A stretch of 16,835 nucleotides of DNA from Betaproteobacteria bacterium (GTDB lineage Bacteria; Pseudomonadota; Gammaproteobacteria; Burkholderiales; Ferrovaceae): assembly GCA_028870615.1 (NCBI GenBank), contig JAGWPH010000154.1, positions 1-16,835 of the forward strand, in the 5' to 3' direction. Position numbers and translations under genes: made by a program. Within the stretch, counting starts at the first letter, position 1, and the number at the start of each line of letters is the position of its first letter. The notes beneath the pieces were generated by a model. It searched no databases. It saw only the letters and a program-made list of their open reading frames with translations, and had not been told where the DNA came from. Below are positions 1 through 7,230 of this stretch, one piece after another.

Positions 1-439
1 TACCCTGATCAATCCCAAGGCCATGCCGTTTGCAGAATCTGGCGAAGGCAAGCTGCCCGACTATTTTGTCGATTCCTCCAACATTCAGGCCCGTGCCCAT
101 GTGGACATCCAGGCAGCGGCCCAAAAATGGATTGACAGCTCCATTTCCAAAACCATCAATGTGCCGACGGATTACCCCTACGAGGATTTCAAGGACATTT
201 ATTTCTATGCCTACGAGCGGGGTTTGAAGGGGTGCACCACATTCCGTTTCAACCCGGAAGCATTCCAGGGTGTCCTGGTGACGGAAAAGGATCTGGAAAA
301 CACCACTTACCGCTTTACGCTAGAGGATGGCACGACCGTAGAAGCCAAAGGCAATGAGAACATCGAATACGACGGCGAGTTGCATAGTGCAGCCAACCTG
401 TACGACGCCCTCAAAGAAGGTTATTACGGGAAATTCTGA
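1..439 (+). CDS. nrdJa: Class II (B12-dependent) ribonucleotide reductase large subunit, C-terminal end (NrdJa), partial
   Basis: This is the last 145 codons of an adenosylcobalamin-dependent ribonucleoside-diphosphate reductase alpha chain, in frame from base 2; the N-terminus lies outside the window. The family reduces ribonucleotides to deoxyribonucleotides in the cytoplasm without needing oxygen. Visible support is the C-terminal core block with VPTDYPYEDFKDIY, then ERGLKGCTTFRF and a short beta-rich tail, as in proteobacterial NrdJ. It is followed 14 nt later by a small TSCPD/zinc-ribbon protein gene, matching the split NrdJa/NrdJb enzyme known from Pseudomonas aeruginosa. The active-site cysteines and B12 region are not visible here, so the class assignment rests on the tail and the partner gene. 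Confidence 0.85.
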   Translation, partial: TLINPKAMPFAESGEGKLPDYFVDSSNIQARAHVDIQAAAQKWIDSSISKTINVPTDYPYEDFKDIYFYAYERGLKGCTTFRFNPEAFQGVLVTEKDLENTTYRFTLEDGTTVEAKGNENIEYDGELHSAANLYDALKEGYYGKF

Positions 440-453
440 CCCGGGAGAATGCA

Positions 454-1143
454 ATGACACTCACCATTAACAAAAAAATTACCGGATATGCCGTCGTTAC
501 GGAATCCCCTGAAGCGGCTCCCGTGGCCGGGCTCCGGACCGCCGAAATCCATCAGCTGGGCGAACCGCTGTCCCGTCCGGACAAACTGGTGGGCAACACG
601 TACAAGATCAAGACGCCGGTCACCGATCATGCGCTCTACATCACCATCAACGATGTGATCATGAACGAGGGCACACCGCAGGAACATCGCCGTCCCTTCG
701 AGATTTTCATCAACTCGAAAAACATGGAACATTTTCAGTGGATCGTGGCGCTCACCCGGGTCATGTCCGCGGTGTTCCGCAAAGGCGGCGACATCACGTT
801 TCTGGTGGAAGAGTTGCACAGCGTGTTCGATCCCAAGGGGGGTTACTTCAAGAAAGGCGGAAGGTACATTCCCAGCCTGGTGGCTGAGATTGGCGAAGTG
901 CTGAAGGAGCACCTGTACGAAATCGGCATGTTGAAACGTCCCGAACAGGAAGCGCATCAAAAGGCGTTCCTGGAATCCAAACGGCAGGAATATGTGGAAA
1001 GCCAGTCCTACGCCAGCAACCTCGCATCCGATACCGGGTTCCCGGCAGGCGCAAGCCTGTGTGCCAAATGCTCGACACAGGCTGTCATCAAAATGGACGG
1101 TTGCCTGACCTGCCTCAACTGCGGCGACAGCAAGTGTAGCTAA
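454..1143 (+). CDS. nrdJb: Class II ribonucleotide reductase small component NrdJb (TSCPD domain, C-terminal zinc ribbon)
   Basis: A 229-residue protein that forms the separately encoded C-terminal part of a split class II reductase. The first two-thirds hold the TSCPD-type fold (HALYITINDVIMNEG, then RPFEIFINSKN near residues 60-90). The end is a cysteine cluster at residues 203, 206, 217, 220, 223 and 228, consistent with a zinc ribbon plus the redox-active C-terminal cysteines that re-reduce the active site in this family. The ATG is preceded by GGGAG with a 6-nt spacer, which fixes the start. The 14-nt gap from nrdJa indicates one operon. Its stop lies 6 nt from the tail of the opposing pflA gene. 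The split arrangement is known in P. aeruginosa; assignment here is by family resemblance. Confidence 0.85.
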   Translation: MTLTINKKITGYAVVTESPEAAPVAGLRTAEIHQLGEPLSRPDKLVGNTYKIKTPVTDHALYITINDVIMNEGTPQEHRRPFEIFINSKNMEHFQWIVALTRVMSAVFRKGGDITFLVEELHSVFDPKGGYFKKGGRYIPSLVAEIGEVLKEHLYEIGMLKRPEQEAHQKAFLESKRQEYVESQSYASNLASDTGFPAGASLCAKCSTQAVIKMDGCLTCLNCGDSKCS

Positions 1144-1149
1144 GCCGGG

Positions 1150-1926
1150 TCAGGCCACCCATAACCCGCGTCGCGCAAACTGCTGCCGCACGCGCGCTTC
1201 AACTTCCGGGGTAGGTGCGGAGGTTCCTTCCAGCAGATACTCACGGCCCGCCATGGCGGCCCACTTGTGGGCCGCCATGTTGTGAAACGGCAGCACTTCA
1301 ACCCGTTGAACACTCCCCAGCGCCGCCACAAAATCTGCCATGCGTTCCACCTCATCGAAAGCGTCGGTCCAGCCTGGCACCAGCACATAGCGTATCCACA
1401 TCGGCTTGCCCATCCAGGACAAGCGACGCGCCATCTCCAGTACGGGTTGTAGCGCCGTGGCGGTAAGGTTGCGATGTTTGATGGGATCGATATGCTTGAC
1501 ATCCAGCAATACCAGATCCACCGGGTCAAACCACGCGTCGCTGACCGCATCGCCCAACCCCCCGTTGGTATCGAGCGCCACATGCAGACCGTATTCCGCC
1601 TTGACTTTGCGAATCAGGGCCCCCACAAAATCTGCCTGCACCAGGGGCTCGCCCCCAGAAATGGTCAGCCCTCCGGCAAACCTCAGAAAGGAAGCGTACT
1701 TGCCGATGTCCGCCACCACTTCGTTTACACTGACCCGTTTCCCTTCCTTCATTTTCCAGGTATCCGGGTTATGGCAGTAATGACAACGCATCTGGCAACC
1801 GCTCATGAACAGCACAAAACGCATCCCGGGGCCATCCACCGCCCCGCCAGTTTCATAGGAATGGATGGTCCCGGCCAGATCCTGTGCGTACTTAGCAGGT
1901 TTCGTGGAAAGTGCGAGAGATGACAT
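1150..1926 (-). CDS. pflA: Pyruvate formate-lyase activating enzyme (radical SAM)
   Basis: A 258-residue radical SAM enzyme that uses a 4Fe-4S cluster and S-adenosylmethionine to put the glycyl radical on PflB. The cluster motif CxxxCxxC is at residues 44, 48 and 51 ([16 protein letters not shown]). It is followed by the SGGEPLVQ block, DTNGG, and the late [12 protein letters not shown] and HKW motifs, collinear with E. coli PflA (246 aa). I chose the ATG at 1926, which overlaps the end of pflB by 35 nt and has GGGAA about 10 nt upstream. An in-frame GTG at 1974 would add 16 residues with no family counterpart. The overlap indicates transcription and probably translation coupled to pflB. A perfect 13-bp inverted repeat lies in the coding sequence at 1252-1279. 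Confidence 0.92.
   Translation of the reverse strand: MSSLALSTKPAKYAQDLAGTIHSYETGGAVDGPGMRFVLFMSGCQMRCHYCHNPDTWKMKEGKRVSVNEVVADIGKYASFLRFAGGLTISGGEPLVQADFVGALIRKVKAEYGLHVALDTNGGLGDAVSDAWFDPVDLVLLDVKHIDPIKHRNLTATALQPVLEMARRLSWMGKPMWIRYVLVPGWTDAFDEVERMADFVAALGSVQRVEVLPFHNMAAHKWAAMAGREYLLEGTSAPTPEVEARVRQQFARRGLWVA
1252..1279. repeat. Perfect 13-bp inverted repeat with 2-nt loop inside pflA
   Basis: CATGGCGGCCCAC (1252-1264), TT, GTGGGCCGCCATG (1267-1279): the arms are exact reverse complements. On the pflA strand it encodes the near-symmetric peptide MAAHKWAAM around the conserved HKW motif. It would fold into a very stable GC-rich hairpin in RNA from either strand. On the plus strand it lies 109 nt past the nrdJb stop but has no T-run after it, so it is a poor intrinsic terminator by rule. 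The structure is directly visible; any function is inference. Confidence 0.9.
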
Positions 1927-4183
1927 CGAGCTGTTGTTCCCGGGTAAGGCGAATAAAATTGACAGCGTAGCCACTGACCCGAATCGTCAATTGCGGATAT
2001 TCTTCAGGCCGTCTCATAGCTTCCAGCAACGTCTCGCGGTTGAGTACATTGACGTTGATGTGGAACCCGGTGGCATCGCAGAAACCATCGAGACAGTTGG
2101 CCATATTGACGATGCGTTCTTCCGGTGTCTTGCCCAAGCTGCCCGGCGTGGACGATGCGGTCCAGCTGATGCCGTCCTGCGCAGCATCGTAGGGAATCTT
2201 GGCAACACTGAATCCAGCTGCAATCCAGCCATTTTGATCCCGCCCATTGGTGGGATTGGCTCCGGGGGAAAATGGCTTGCCAGCCAATCTGCCGCAAGGT
2301 GTCGTGCCGGTCTTTTTGCCATACACCACATTGGAAGTAATGGTCAGCACCGACTGGGTCGGCACGGCATCGCGATAGAAACGATGCCGCCGCAGCCGTT
2401 CCATAAACCCTTCGGTGAGTGCCACAGCGATGCTGTCCACCGAATCGTCGTTGTTGCCGTAGGCCGGATAGTTGCCCTCGATGGCAAAGTCGATGGCAAC
2501 CCCCGCTTCGTTGCGAATGGGTCGGACACGCGCATGCTTGATGGCGGAAAGACTGTCTGCGGTGATGCTCAATCCCGCAATTCCCATGGCCATGGTGCGC
2601 AAGATGTCGCGATCATGCAAAGCCATCATCAAGCGTTCGGGGGCATATTTGTCATGCATATAGTGAATGGTATTGAGCGCCCGCACATACACCGAAGCCA
2701 GCCAGTCCTGCACTTTTTCAAAGCGCGCCATCACCTCTCCGTAGTCAAGGATCTCGCCGGTGATGGGCTCAAACCCTTCTGCCACCTTCATGCCGCTCAT
2801 CTCATCTACCCCGCCATTGATGGCGTACAGCAAGGCTTTGGCGAGATTGGCCCGAGCCCCAAAAAATTGCATCTGTTTCCCCACACGCATGGCAGACACA
2901 CAGCAGGCAATAGCGTAGTCATCTCCCAGCGACACGCCCCCCACCCGTTGCGGTCGCATCACGTCGTCGTTCTCAAACTGGACAGCCGACGTATCTATGG
3001 CCACCTTGGAAGCAAATGCCTTAAACCCTTCGGGCAATCCGACGCTCCACAAAATCGTCAGGTTCGGCTCGGGTGAAAGGCCGATGTTGTACAACGTCTG
3101 CAGAATGCGAAAACAGGTTTTTGAGACCAGGCTCGCCCCATCCGTACTCATTCCGGCAAGACTTAGGGTAACCCAGGTGGGATCCCCGCTATAGAGTGCA
3201 TCGAAGTCCTTTGTGCGCATGTAACGAATGATGCGAAACTTGATCACCAGATGGTCAATCATCTCTTGCGCTTCGGCCTCGGTGATGTGCCCTTCGTTAA
3301 GATCGCGCTGGATATAGATGTCCAGAAAAGTGGTGACACGCCCCACACTGGTGGCTGCGCCATTGGCTTCCTTGGCTGCCGCAAGGTAGCCAAAATACAG
3401 CCATTGCACCGCTTCCAGGGCCGTACTGGCCGGTTTGGAAAGATCGAATCCGTAGCCCAGGGCCATGATCTTTAATTCATTGAGCGCCTTGATCTGTTCG
3501 GACAGTTCTTCACGTTGGCGAATCACCATTTCGGTGAACTCGGCACCATCGGTTTTGGCTTTCTGGCGCTTGCGCTCTTCAATCAGCGCATCCACACCAT
3601 ACAGGGCGATACGCCGATAATCGCCAATGATGCGCCCTCGCCCATAGGCATCGGGCAGGCCGGTGATCACCCCAGATCGACGGCAGGCCAGAATTTCAGG
3701 ATCGTATACATCGAACACCCCCTCATTGTGGCTTTTGCGATAGTCCTGAAAAATTTCCTTGATCTTGTTGGGCACGGGGGGGAACCCATATTCCTCAAGC
3801 GACTGTTCCACCATGCGCAAGCCCCCTTTGGGGAAAATGGCGCGACGCAATGGCGCGTCGGTCTGCAGGCCAACGATCACTTCGTCTGCGCGACTGATGT
3901 AACCAGGAGCATGGGACGTGATGCTTGAGCCCACTTCCGTGGACACCTCCAGCACACCATCGTTAAGACGCTCCTGCTTGAGCAATGCAACGACCACCGC
4001 CCATTGCCTTAGCGTTTTTTCAGTGGGGCCCGCCAGGAAACCAGCATCTCCCCGATATTCGGTGTAGTTGTCGTGGATAAAATCGCGCACGGCAATATCG
4101 CGCTTCCAGATATCGCCCTTGAAACCGCGCCACGGATCGTGCGTTGCGGTATTGAAAATTTGCTGCGGAATCTGGATGTCCAT
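1892..4183 (-). CDS. pflB: Pyruvate formate-lyase (formate acetyltransferase)
   Basis: A 763-residue glycyl radical enzyme converting pyruvate and CoA to acetyl-CoA and formate under anoxia in the cytoplasm. The adjacent catalytic cysteines are C427-C428 ([16 protein letters not shown]), and the radical glycine is G738 in RVSGYAV, 25 residues from the end. Order and length match E. coli PflB (C418/C419, G734, 760 aa). The ATG at 4183 has AGAGGAAG 9-11 nt upstream. It is the first gene of a pflB-pflA pair and is divergent from a LysR regulator gene. I see no YfiD-type spare domain, formate channel (FocA) or formate dehydrogenase gene in the window. Oxygen sensitivity of the radical form is family knowledge; no broken residue is apparent. 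Confidence 0.95.
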   Translation of the reverse strand: MDIQIPQQIFNTATHDPWRGFKGDIWKRDIAVRDFIHDNYTEYRGDAGFLAGPTEKTLRQWAVVVALLKQERLNDGVLEVSTEVGSSITSHAPGYISRADEVIVGLQTDAPLRRAIFPKGGLRMVEQSLEEYGFPPVPNKIKEIFQDYRKSHNEGVFDVYDPEILACRRSGVITGLPDAYGRGRIIGDYRRIALYGVDALIEERKRQKAKTDGAEFTEMVIRQREELSEQIKALNELKIMALGYGFDLSKPASTALEAVQWLYFGYLAAAKEANGAATSVGRVTTFLDIYIQRDLNEGHITEAEAQEMIDHLVIKFRIIRYMRTKDFDALYSGDPTWVTLSLAGMSTDGASLVSKTCFRILQTLYNIGLSPEPNLTILWSVGLPEGFKAFASKVAIDTSAVQFENDDVMRPQRVGGVSLGDDYAIACCVSAMRVGKQMQFFGARANLAKALLYAINGGVDEMSGMKVAEGFEPITGEILDYGEVMARFEKVQDWLASVYVRALNTIHYMHDKYAPERLMMALHDRDILRTMAMGIAGLSITADSLSAIKHARVRPIRNEAGVAIDFAIEGNYPAYGNNDDSVDSIAVALTEGFMERLRRHRFYRDAVPTQSVLTITSNVVYGKKTGTTPCGRLAGKPFSPGANPTNGRDQNGWIAAGFSVAKIPYDAAQDGISWTASSTPGSLGKTPEERIVNMANCLDGFCDATGFHINVNVLNRETLLEAMRRPEEYPQLTIRVSGYAVNFIRLTREQQLDVISRTFHETC

Positions 4184-4224
4184 GGTATGGGCTTCCTCTG
4201 GCCTGGGTGCTGATTGGTGGGCCC

Positions 4225-4252
4225 ATTGTAAAAGGGATAGGCGGACTGCAAA
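4225..4252 (-). promoter_or_regulatory. Candidate sigma-70 promoter of pflBA
   Basis: On the minus strand a -35-like TTTGCA (plus-strand 4247-4252, 4/6 to consensus) and a -10 TACAAT (4225-4230, 5/6) are separated by 16 nt. This predicts a start near 4218 and a leader of about 34 nt that includes the pflB ribosome site. A weak -35 is typical of an activator-dependent promoter. By inspection only. Confidence 0.35.
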
Positions 4253-4260
4253 AAGCGACT

Positions 4261-4266
4261 TATACT
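4261..4266 (+). promoter_or_regulatory. Candidate -10 element of the lysR-type gene
   Basis: TATACT matches the -10 consensus at 5/6 and lies 33 nt before the ATG. No convincing -35 is seen at 16-18 nt upstream. A start near 4273 would place the 23-nt dyad at 4273-4295 in the initial transcribed region, which would suit self-repression. Speculative. Confidence 0.25.
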
Positions 4267-4272
4267 GCAGGC

Positions 4273-4295
4273 AGATGTCAATTTAATTTATATCT
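4273..4295. promoter_or_regulatory. Candidate LysR-type operator (imperfect dyad with T-N11-A core)
   Basis: The 23-nt sequence starting AGATGTCAATTT and ending TTTATATCT is symmetric at 9 of 11 pairs around base 4284. It carries T (4278)-N11-A (4290) exactly centred, the hallmark of LysR-family recognition sites. It sits 4 nt before the ATG of the regulator gene and about 66 nt upstream of the predicted pflB start point, close to the -65 position typical for the high-affinity site of this family. The symmetry is directly visible; the binding protein and target are inferred. Confidence 0.5.
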
Positions 4296-4299
4296 ACCT

Positions 4300-5175
4300 A
4301 TGCGCAAGCTTCCACCTCTACACTCAGTTAGAATCTTCGAGACCTGTGCTCAGATGTTGAATTTTTCTGTAGCTGCACGAGAGCTTTGCCTGACCCATAG
4401 CGCCGTCAGCCACCAGATCCGCCAGCTGGAAGAATGGCTGGGGCAGCCCCTGTTTACCCGTCATGCAGGCGGCGTCGCGCTGACCCCCGCCGGCCAGGCC
4501 CTGCAACGTTCGGCGACCCAATCGCTGAGTCTGCTGGAGGACACCTGCCACCAACTGCTGTCTCGCTCGCAAGCGCAAGCCATCACCCTGGCCGCACCGG
4601 GCAGCTTCATGGCCCTGTGGTTGATCCGGCGGCTGGAGCATTTCGAGCGCACCCATCCCGCGCTGCGCTTACAACTGCAAACCCAGGGAAATTATCAGGA
4701 TCTGGCTGCCCAGCGCATCGACGCCCTGGTGGTGAGCGCGCGCCCTCCCTGGCCCAAAGGGGTGCATGCATTTACCCTGTTTGGCGACCGTGCGGGGCCT
4801 GTCTGCGCGCCGGACTGGGCACCCTTGCCCGGCAAGGGCGGGGAACTGCTGGGACAGCCCCTGCTCTATACGCTGTCGCGGCGTGAGGCATGGATCGAGT
4901 GGGCTGAGTTGCACGGCCTCGACCCGGCCCGACTGAACCTGGTGCGCCACTTCGATAATCTGCAACTGATGCTGGAGGCCGCCGTCGCCAAACTGGGCAT
5001 TGCCATCGCACCGGAACAATTGGTTCAGCGTGAACTCCAGCAAGGTCGACTGATCGCCCCACTGGGCTTTACTTCAAGCCTTTCGGAATTTGCGCTGTGT
5101 GTCCTGGCCAGCCGCGTACAGGATGCTCCCCTGGCTGCCCTAAGCACCTGGATGACTGAACAAACCCAACCATGA
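4300..5175 (+). CDS. LysR-family transcriptional regulator, GcvA-like
   Basis: A 291-residue regulator with an N-terminal winged helix-turn-helix at about residues 5-65 (SVAARELCLTHSAVSHQIRQLEEWLGQPLF, quoted as blocks: SVAARELCLTHSAVSHQ, then IRQLEEWLG). A GcvA-type effector-binding domain of two alpha/beta lobes fills the rest. The start is the ATG at 4300, giving the canonical MRKLPPLHSVRIFETC entry; an upstream in-frame ATG at 4207 would add 31 residues without family character and would run through the promoter region. No good ribosome site precedes 4300. The gene is divergent from pflB and overlaps the next gene by ATGA. Divergence plus the dyad at 4273-4295 suggest that pflBA and the gene itself are targets; the effector is unknown. 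Confidence 0.88.
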   Translation: MRKLPPLHSVRIFETCAQMLNFSVAARELCLTHSAVSHQIRQLEEWLGQPLFTRHAGGVALTPAGQALQRSATQSLSLLEDTCHQLLSRSQAQAITLAAPGSFMALWLIRRLEHFERTHPALRLQLQTQGNYQDLAAQRIDALVVSARPPWPKGVHAFTLFGDRAGPVCAPDWAPLPGKGGELLGQPLLYTLSRREAWIEWAELHGLDPARLNLVRHFDNLQLMLEAAVAKLGIAIAPEQLVQRELQQGRLIAPLGFTSSLSEFALCVLASRVQDAPLAALSTWMTEQTQP

Positions 5176-5558
5176 CACCTACCCCTTTCCTGGTGGCCAC
5201 GACCAGTTATCTGCTGATGCTCGTGGCCTACTTCCTGCACAAGCGACGGGCCTTTCACATGCTGGTCATGGGTGCCAACATCGCCTTTGATGTGTCCATG
5301 CCTTTTTTTCTGGTGACCCACCGCAACTGGTGGCATCGCCTGATCGAACAAAACGACATCCTCTCCTTCCTGGTCTGGATGCACTTCGGTCTGCTGATCA
5401 CAATGTACGCGCTGGAATTGGCTCAAGTCATCACTGCCCGCCAGGTTCTTAAAGGCGTGCCCACAGCGCGTGCCATTCACCACAGCCAAGGGCGTGCCCT
5501 GCTGGTGGTGCGCGGGCTTGTAATTCTTACGGGTGGATTTTTGGCCGAACCGGCGTAG
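5172..5558 (+). CDS. Small four-helix membrane protein, resembling DUF420
   Basis: A 128-residue integral membrane protein with hydrophobic segments at about 6-22, 30-48, 63-83 and 108-125. Histidines at 23, 29, 50, 55, 71 and 103-104 sit near the membrane boundaries. The pattern R-x-x-H at the start, a His in the third helix, and HHSQGR before a final helix containing VRGLVILTGG resembles the DUF420 layout, a family of unknown role often found near respiratory oxidase genes. I am not certain of the family. Its ATG overlaps the stop of the LysR gene (ATGA), so translation is probably coupled. Expressed together with the regulator, it may respond to the same signal, but no function can be read from the sequence. 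Confidence 0.7.
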   Translation: MTPTPFLVATTSYLLMLVAYFLHKRRAFHMLVMGANIAFDVSMPFFLVTHRNWWHRLIEQNDILSFLVWMHFGLLITMYALELAQVITARQVLKGVPTARAIHHSQGRALLVVRGLVILTGGFLAEPA

Positions 5559-5569
5559 CATCAAGAAAT

Positions 5570-5582
5570 GGGGCCTGACCCC
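5570..5582 (-). repeat. Short element GGGGTCAGGCCCC (copy 1 of 2)
   Basis: Read on the minus strand this is GGGGTCAGGCCCC followed by ATTTCT. It matches GGGGTCAGGCTCC followed by TATTCT at 13602-13614 with one mismatch in 13. It lies in the 47-bp gap between the membrane protein stop and the CHRD gene. GGGGTCAGG-type sequences recur at ends of REP-associated tyrosine transposase units in proteobacteria as I recall them; no such transposase is present here. Confidence 0.45.
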
Positions 5583-5593
5583 TGATGACACTC

Positions 5594-5600
5594 GAGGAGA
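5594..5600 (+). promoter_or_regulatory. Ribosome binding site that sets the CHRD gene start
   Basis: GAGGAGA lies 5 nt before the ATG at 5606. An earlier in-frame ATG at 5585 would place this site inside the coding sequence and spoil the signal peptide, so 5606 is preferred. Confidence 0.7.
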
Positions 5601-5605
5601 CGTTC

Positions 5606-6034
5606 ATGCATTCTTTTTCAAAAACGCTCGCCTTGGCCGCATTCGCCCTGTTCCTGAGCAACCCGGCATGGGCCGAAACAACCCATCTCAGCGCCCAATT
5701 GTCCACGGCTGCAGAAATCCCGGCCAAGAGCGGCCCCGGTATAGGCTCGGTCGATGCGATACTGGATACCGCGAGCGGCAAACTGAAGTACACCATCACC
5801 TATGATGGGTTGAGCGGTCGGGCTACCGCGGCCCATTTTCATGGCCCGGCCAGTGCTTCGGAATCCGCTGGAGTTGTGGTAAAAATTACCGGCGACCTGA
5901 CCAGTCCAATCGAAGGGGAAGCGATGCTGACGCCTGAACAAGCCAATGCGCTGATGGCAGGCCGGTGGTACGTCAACATCCATACCGCCAACAACCCTTC
6001 TGGAGAGATTCGCGGGCAGTTGATGAAGAAGTAA
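5606..6034 (+). CDS. Exported CHRD-domain protein
   Basis: A 142-residue secreted protein. Residues 1-23 form a Sec signal peptide (basic residue at 6, hydrophobic core, cleavage after AWA before ETTHLSAQ). The rest is one CHRD (chordin-type) domain: an opening LSAQL strand, GSVDAILD, LKYTITYDGLSG, the AAHFHGPA motif, VVVKITGDL, and the closing WYVNIHTANNPSGEIRGQL. The bacterial proteins are periplasmic or extracellular beta-sandwiches of unproven function. The gene is preceded by a strong ribosome site 47 nt after the membrane-protein gene, so it may belong to the lysR transcript or have its own promoter. Its stop lies one base from the stop of the opposing cfa gene. Confidence 0.85.
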   Translation: MHSFSKTLALAAFALFLSNPAWAETTHLSAQLSTAAEIPAKSGPGIGSVDAILDTASGKLKYTITYDGLSGRATAAHFHGPASASESAGVVVKITGDLTSPIEGEAMLTPEQANALMAGRWYVNIHTANNPSGEIRGQLMKK

Positions 6035-6035
6035 G

Positions 6036-7166
6036 TTAGCGAATCGACTGGTATTCGCCCTGACGGGAGCGTCGCGACAGCACGAGTTGCCACAGGCGCC
6101 CTTCGCCAGAGCGGAACAAACCGGCGCTACAGAGCAGGTAATAGCGCCACTGTCGGTAAAAACGCTGGCTATAGCGCGCGCTTAAGGTGGGCCAGGCACG
6201 TTCAAACCGTTCGTGCCAGGCCATCAGGGTGCGGTCGTAGTCGTGTCCAAAGTTGTGCCAGTCTTCCAGTTGCAACCCGGGTTCCAGCGTGTTGCCAATC
6301 TCCTTCAAGGAAGGAAGGTGGCCGTTGGGAAAGATGTAGCGATCGATCCATTCATCGGTTTTTAGAACCGTGATCGCACTGCCGATGGTGTGCAGCAAAA
6401 ACAGGCCTTCTTCTTTCATGAGTTGCTCGGCTTCTGCAAAGTACGCGGCGTAATTCTTTGGGCCTACATGTTCAAACATTCCCACCGACACGATTTTGTC
6501 GAACCGTCCTTCAAGGTCCCTGTAATCACAGAACTTGATCTGCACGGGCAACCCCTGACAACGCGCCTGGGCAAGTTGCTGCTGCTCCTTTGATACCGTC
6601 ACTCCTACAACGGAGACCTGGTAATGTTCCGCGGCAAAACGGGCCAGCCCGCCCCAACCGCAACCAATGTCCAGCAAGGACTCGCCCGGTTGCAATTCCA
6701 GCTTGCGACAGATCAGGTCAAGCTTGTGCTGTTGCGCCTGTTCAAGCGTCTGGGCTTTTGCCCAGTAGGCACAGGAATAAATCATGAAGGGGTCCAGCAT
6801 GGCTTCAAACAGGTCGTTACCGACGTCGTAATGCAGTTCGCCCACCTGGAAAGCGCGGCTGCGGCTTTGCAGATTAAACAGACGGTTTCGCAGGGCTTCC
6901 AGGATGAAGGGCAGCTTGAGTCGCACCGGCGCTTTCTGGTCCAGTTGCGCGCGCAAGATGCGGGTGAAAAACTCATCCAACCGCTCACAGTCCCAGTCCC
7001 CATCCATGTAGGACTCTCCGAGACCGAGGGACCATTTTCCCAGAACCTTGGCATAAAATTCCGGGCGATGCACCTGCAGGTCCCAAGGATTGGAACCGTT
7101 TATCCGAACGCCGGCGCAATCCAGCAGTGCCTGGATTTTTTCTGCCTTGGTGCTTGATCCAGTCAT
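6036..7166 (-). CDS. cfa: Cyclopropane-fatty-acyl-phospholipid synthase
   Basis: A 376-residue SAM-dependent methyltransferase that adds a methylene bridge to unsaturated acyl chains of membrane phospholipids, usually in stress or stationary phase. The SAM loop LLDIGCGWGG is at 164-173. The bicarbonate and active-site residues align with E. coli Cfa (382 aa): C132 in YSCAYW, E232 in MFEHVG, H259 in HTIGS, and Y310 in HNFGHDYDRTLMAW. The YIFPNGHLPS block is intact. The ATG at 7166 is preceded by a weak GGGGTAA. The preceding gene on the same strand is the metalloprotease, 64 nt upstream; the functions are unrelated, so cfa probably has its own promoter, though I could not point to one. Confidence 0.95.
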   Translation of the reverse strand: MTGSSTKAEKIQALLDCAGVRINGSNPWDLQVHRPEFYAKVLGKWSLGLGESYMDGDWDCERLDEFFTRILRAQLDQKAPVRLKLPFILEALRNRLFNLQSRSRAFQVGELHYDVGNDLFEAMLDPFMIYSCAYWAKAQTLEQAQQHKLDLICRKLELQPGESLLDIGCGWGGLARFAAEHYQVSVVGVTVSKEQQQLAQARCQGLPVQIKFCDYRDLEGRFDKIVSVGMFEHVGPKNYAAYFAEAEQLMKEEGLFLLHTIGSAITVLKTDEWIDRYIFPNGHLPSLKEIGNTLEPGLQLEDWHNFGHDYDRTLMAWHERFERAWPTLSARYSQRFYRQWRYYLLCSAGLFRSGEGRLWQLVLSRRSRQGEYQSIR

Positions 7167-7230
7167 GGTTATTTTTACCCCGCTGGTGTGTACGCCCGTT
7201 CCATTTTGGTTTTATTGGTAGCGGCGGATC

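Noticed and set aside
1103..1155. GCCTGACC / GGTCAGGC inverted repeat across the nrdJb-pflA junction as a terminator
   Set aside because: The 8-bp arms are separated by 37 nt, with no T-run; too weak to call.
1865..3076. Long plus-strand open frame of about 400 codons opposite pflB
   Set aside because: It is antisense to the intact pflB gene, has no family character, and is explained by codon bias on the other strand.
4276..4284. TTGACA on the minus strand (plus 4277-4282 region) as the pflB -35
   Set aside because: No -10-like hexamer lies 16-18 nt downstream; TATAAG is only 11 nt away. The TTTGCA/TACAAT pair fits better.
6039..6058. GCGAAT-N8-ATTCGC hairpin at the CHRD/cfa junction as a bidirectional terminator
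   Set aside because: Only 6 bp, within cfa coding sequence, and no T-tract on either strand.
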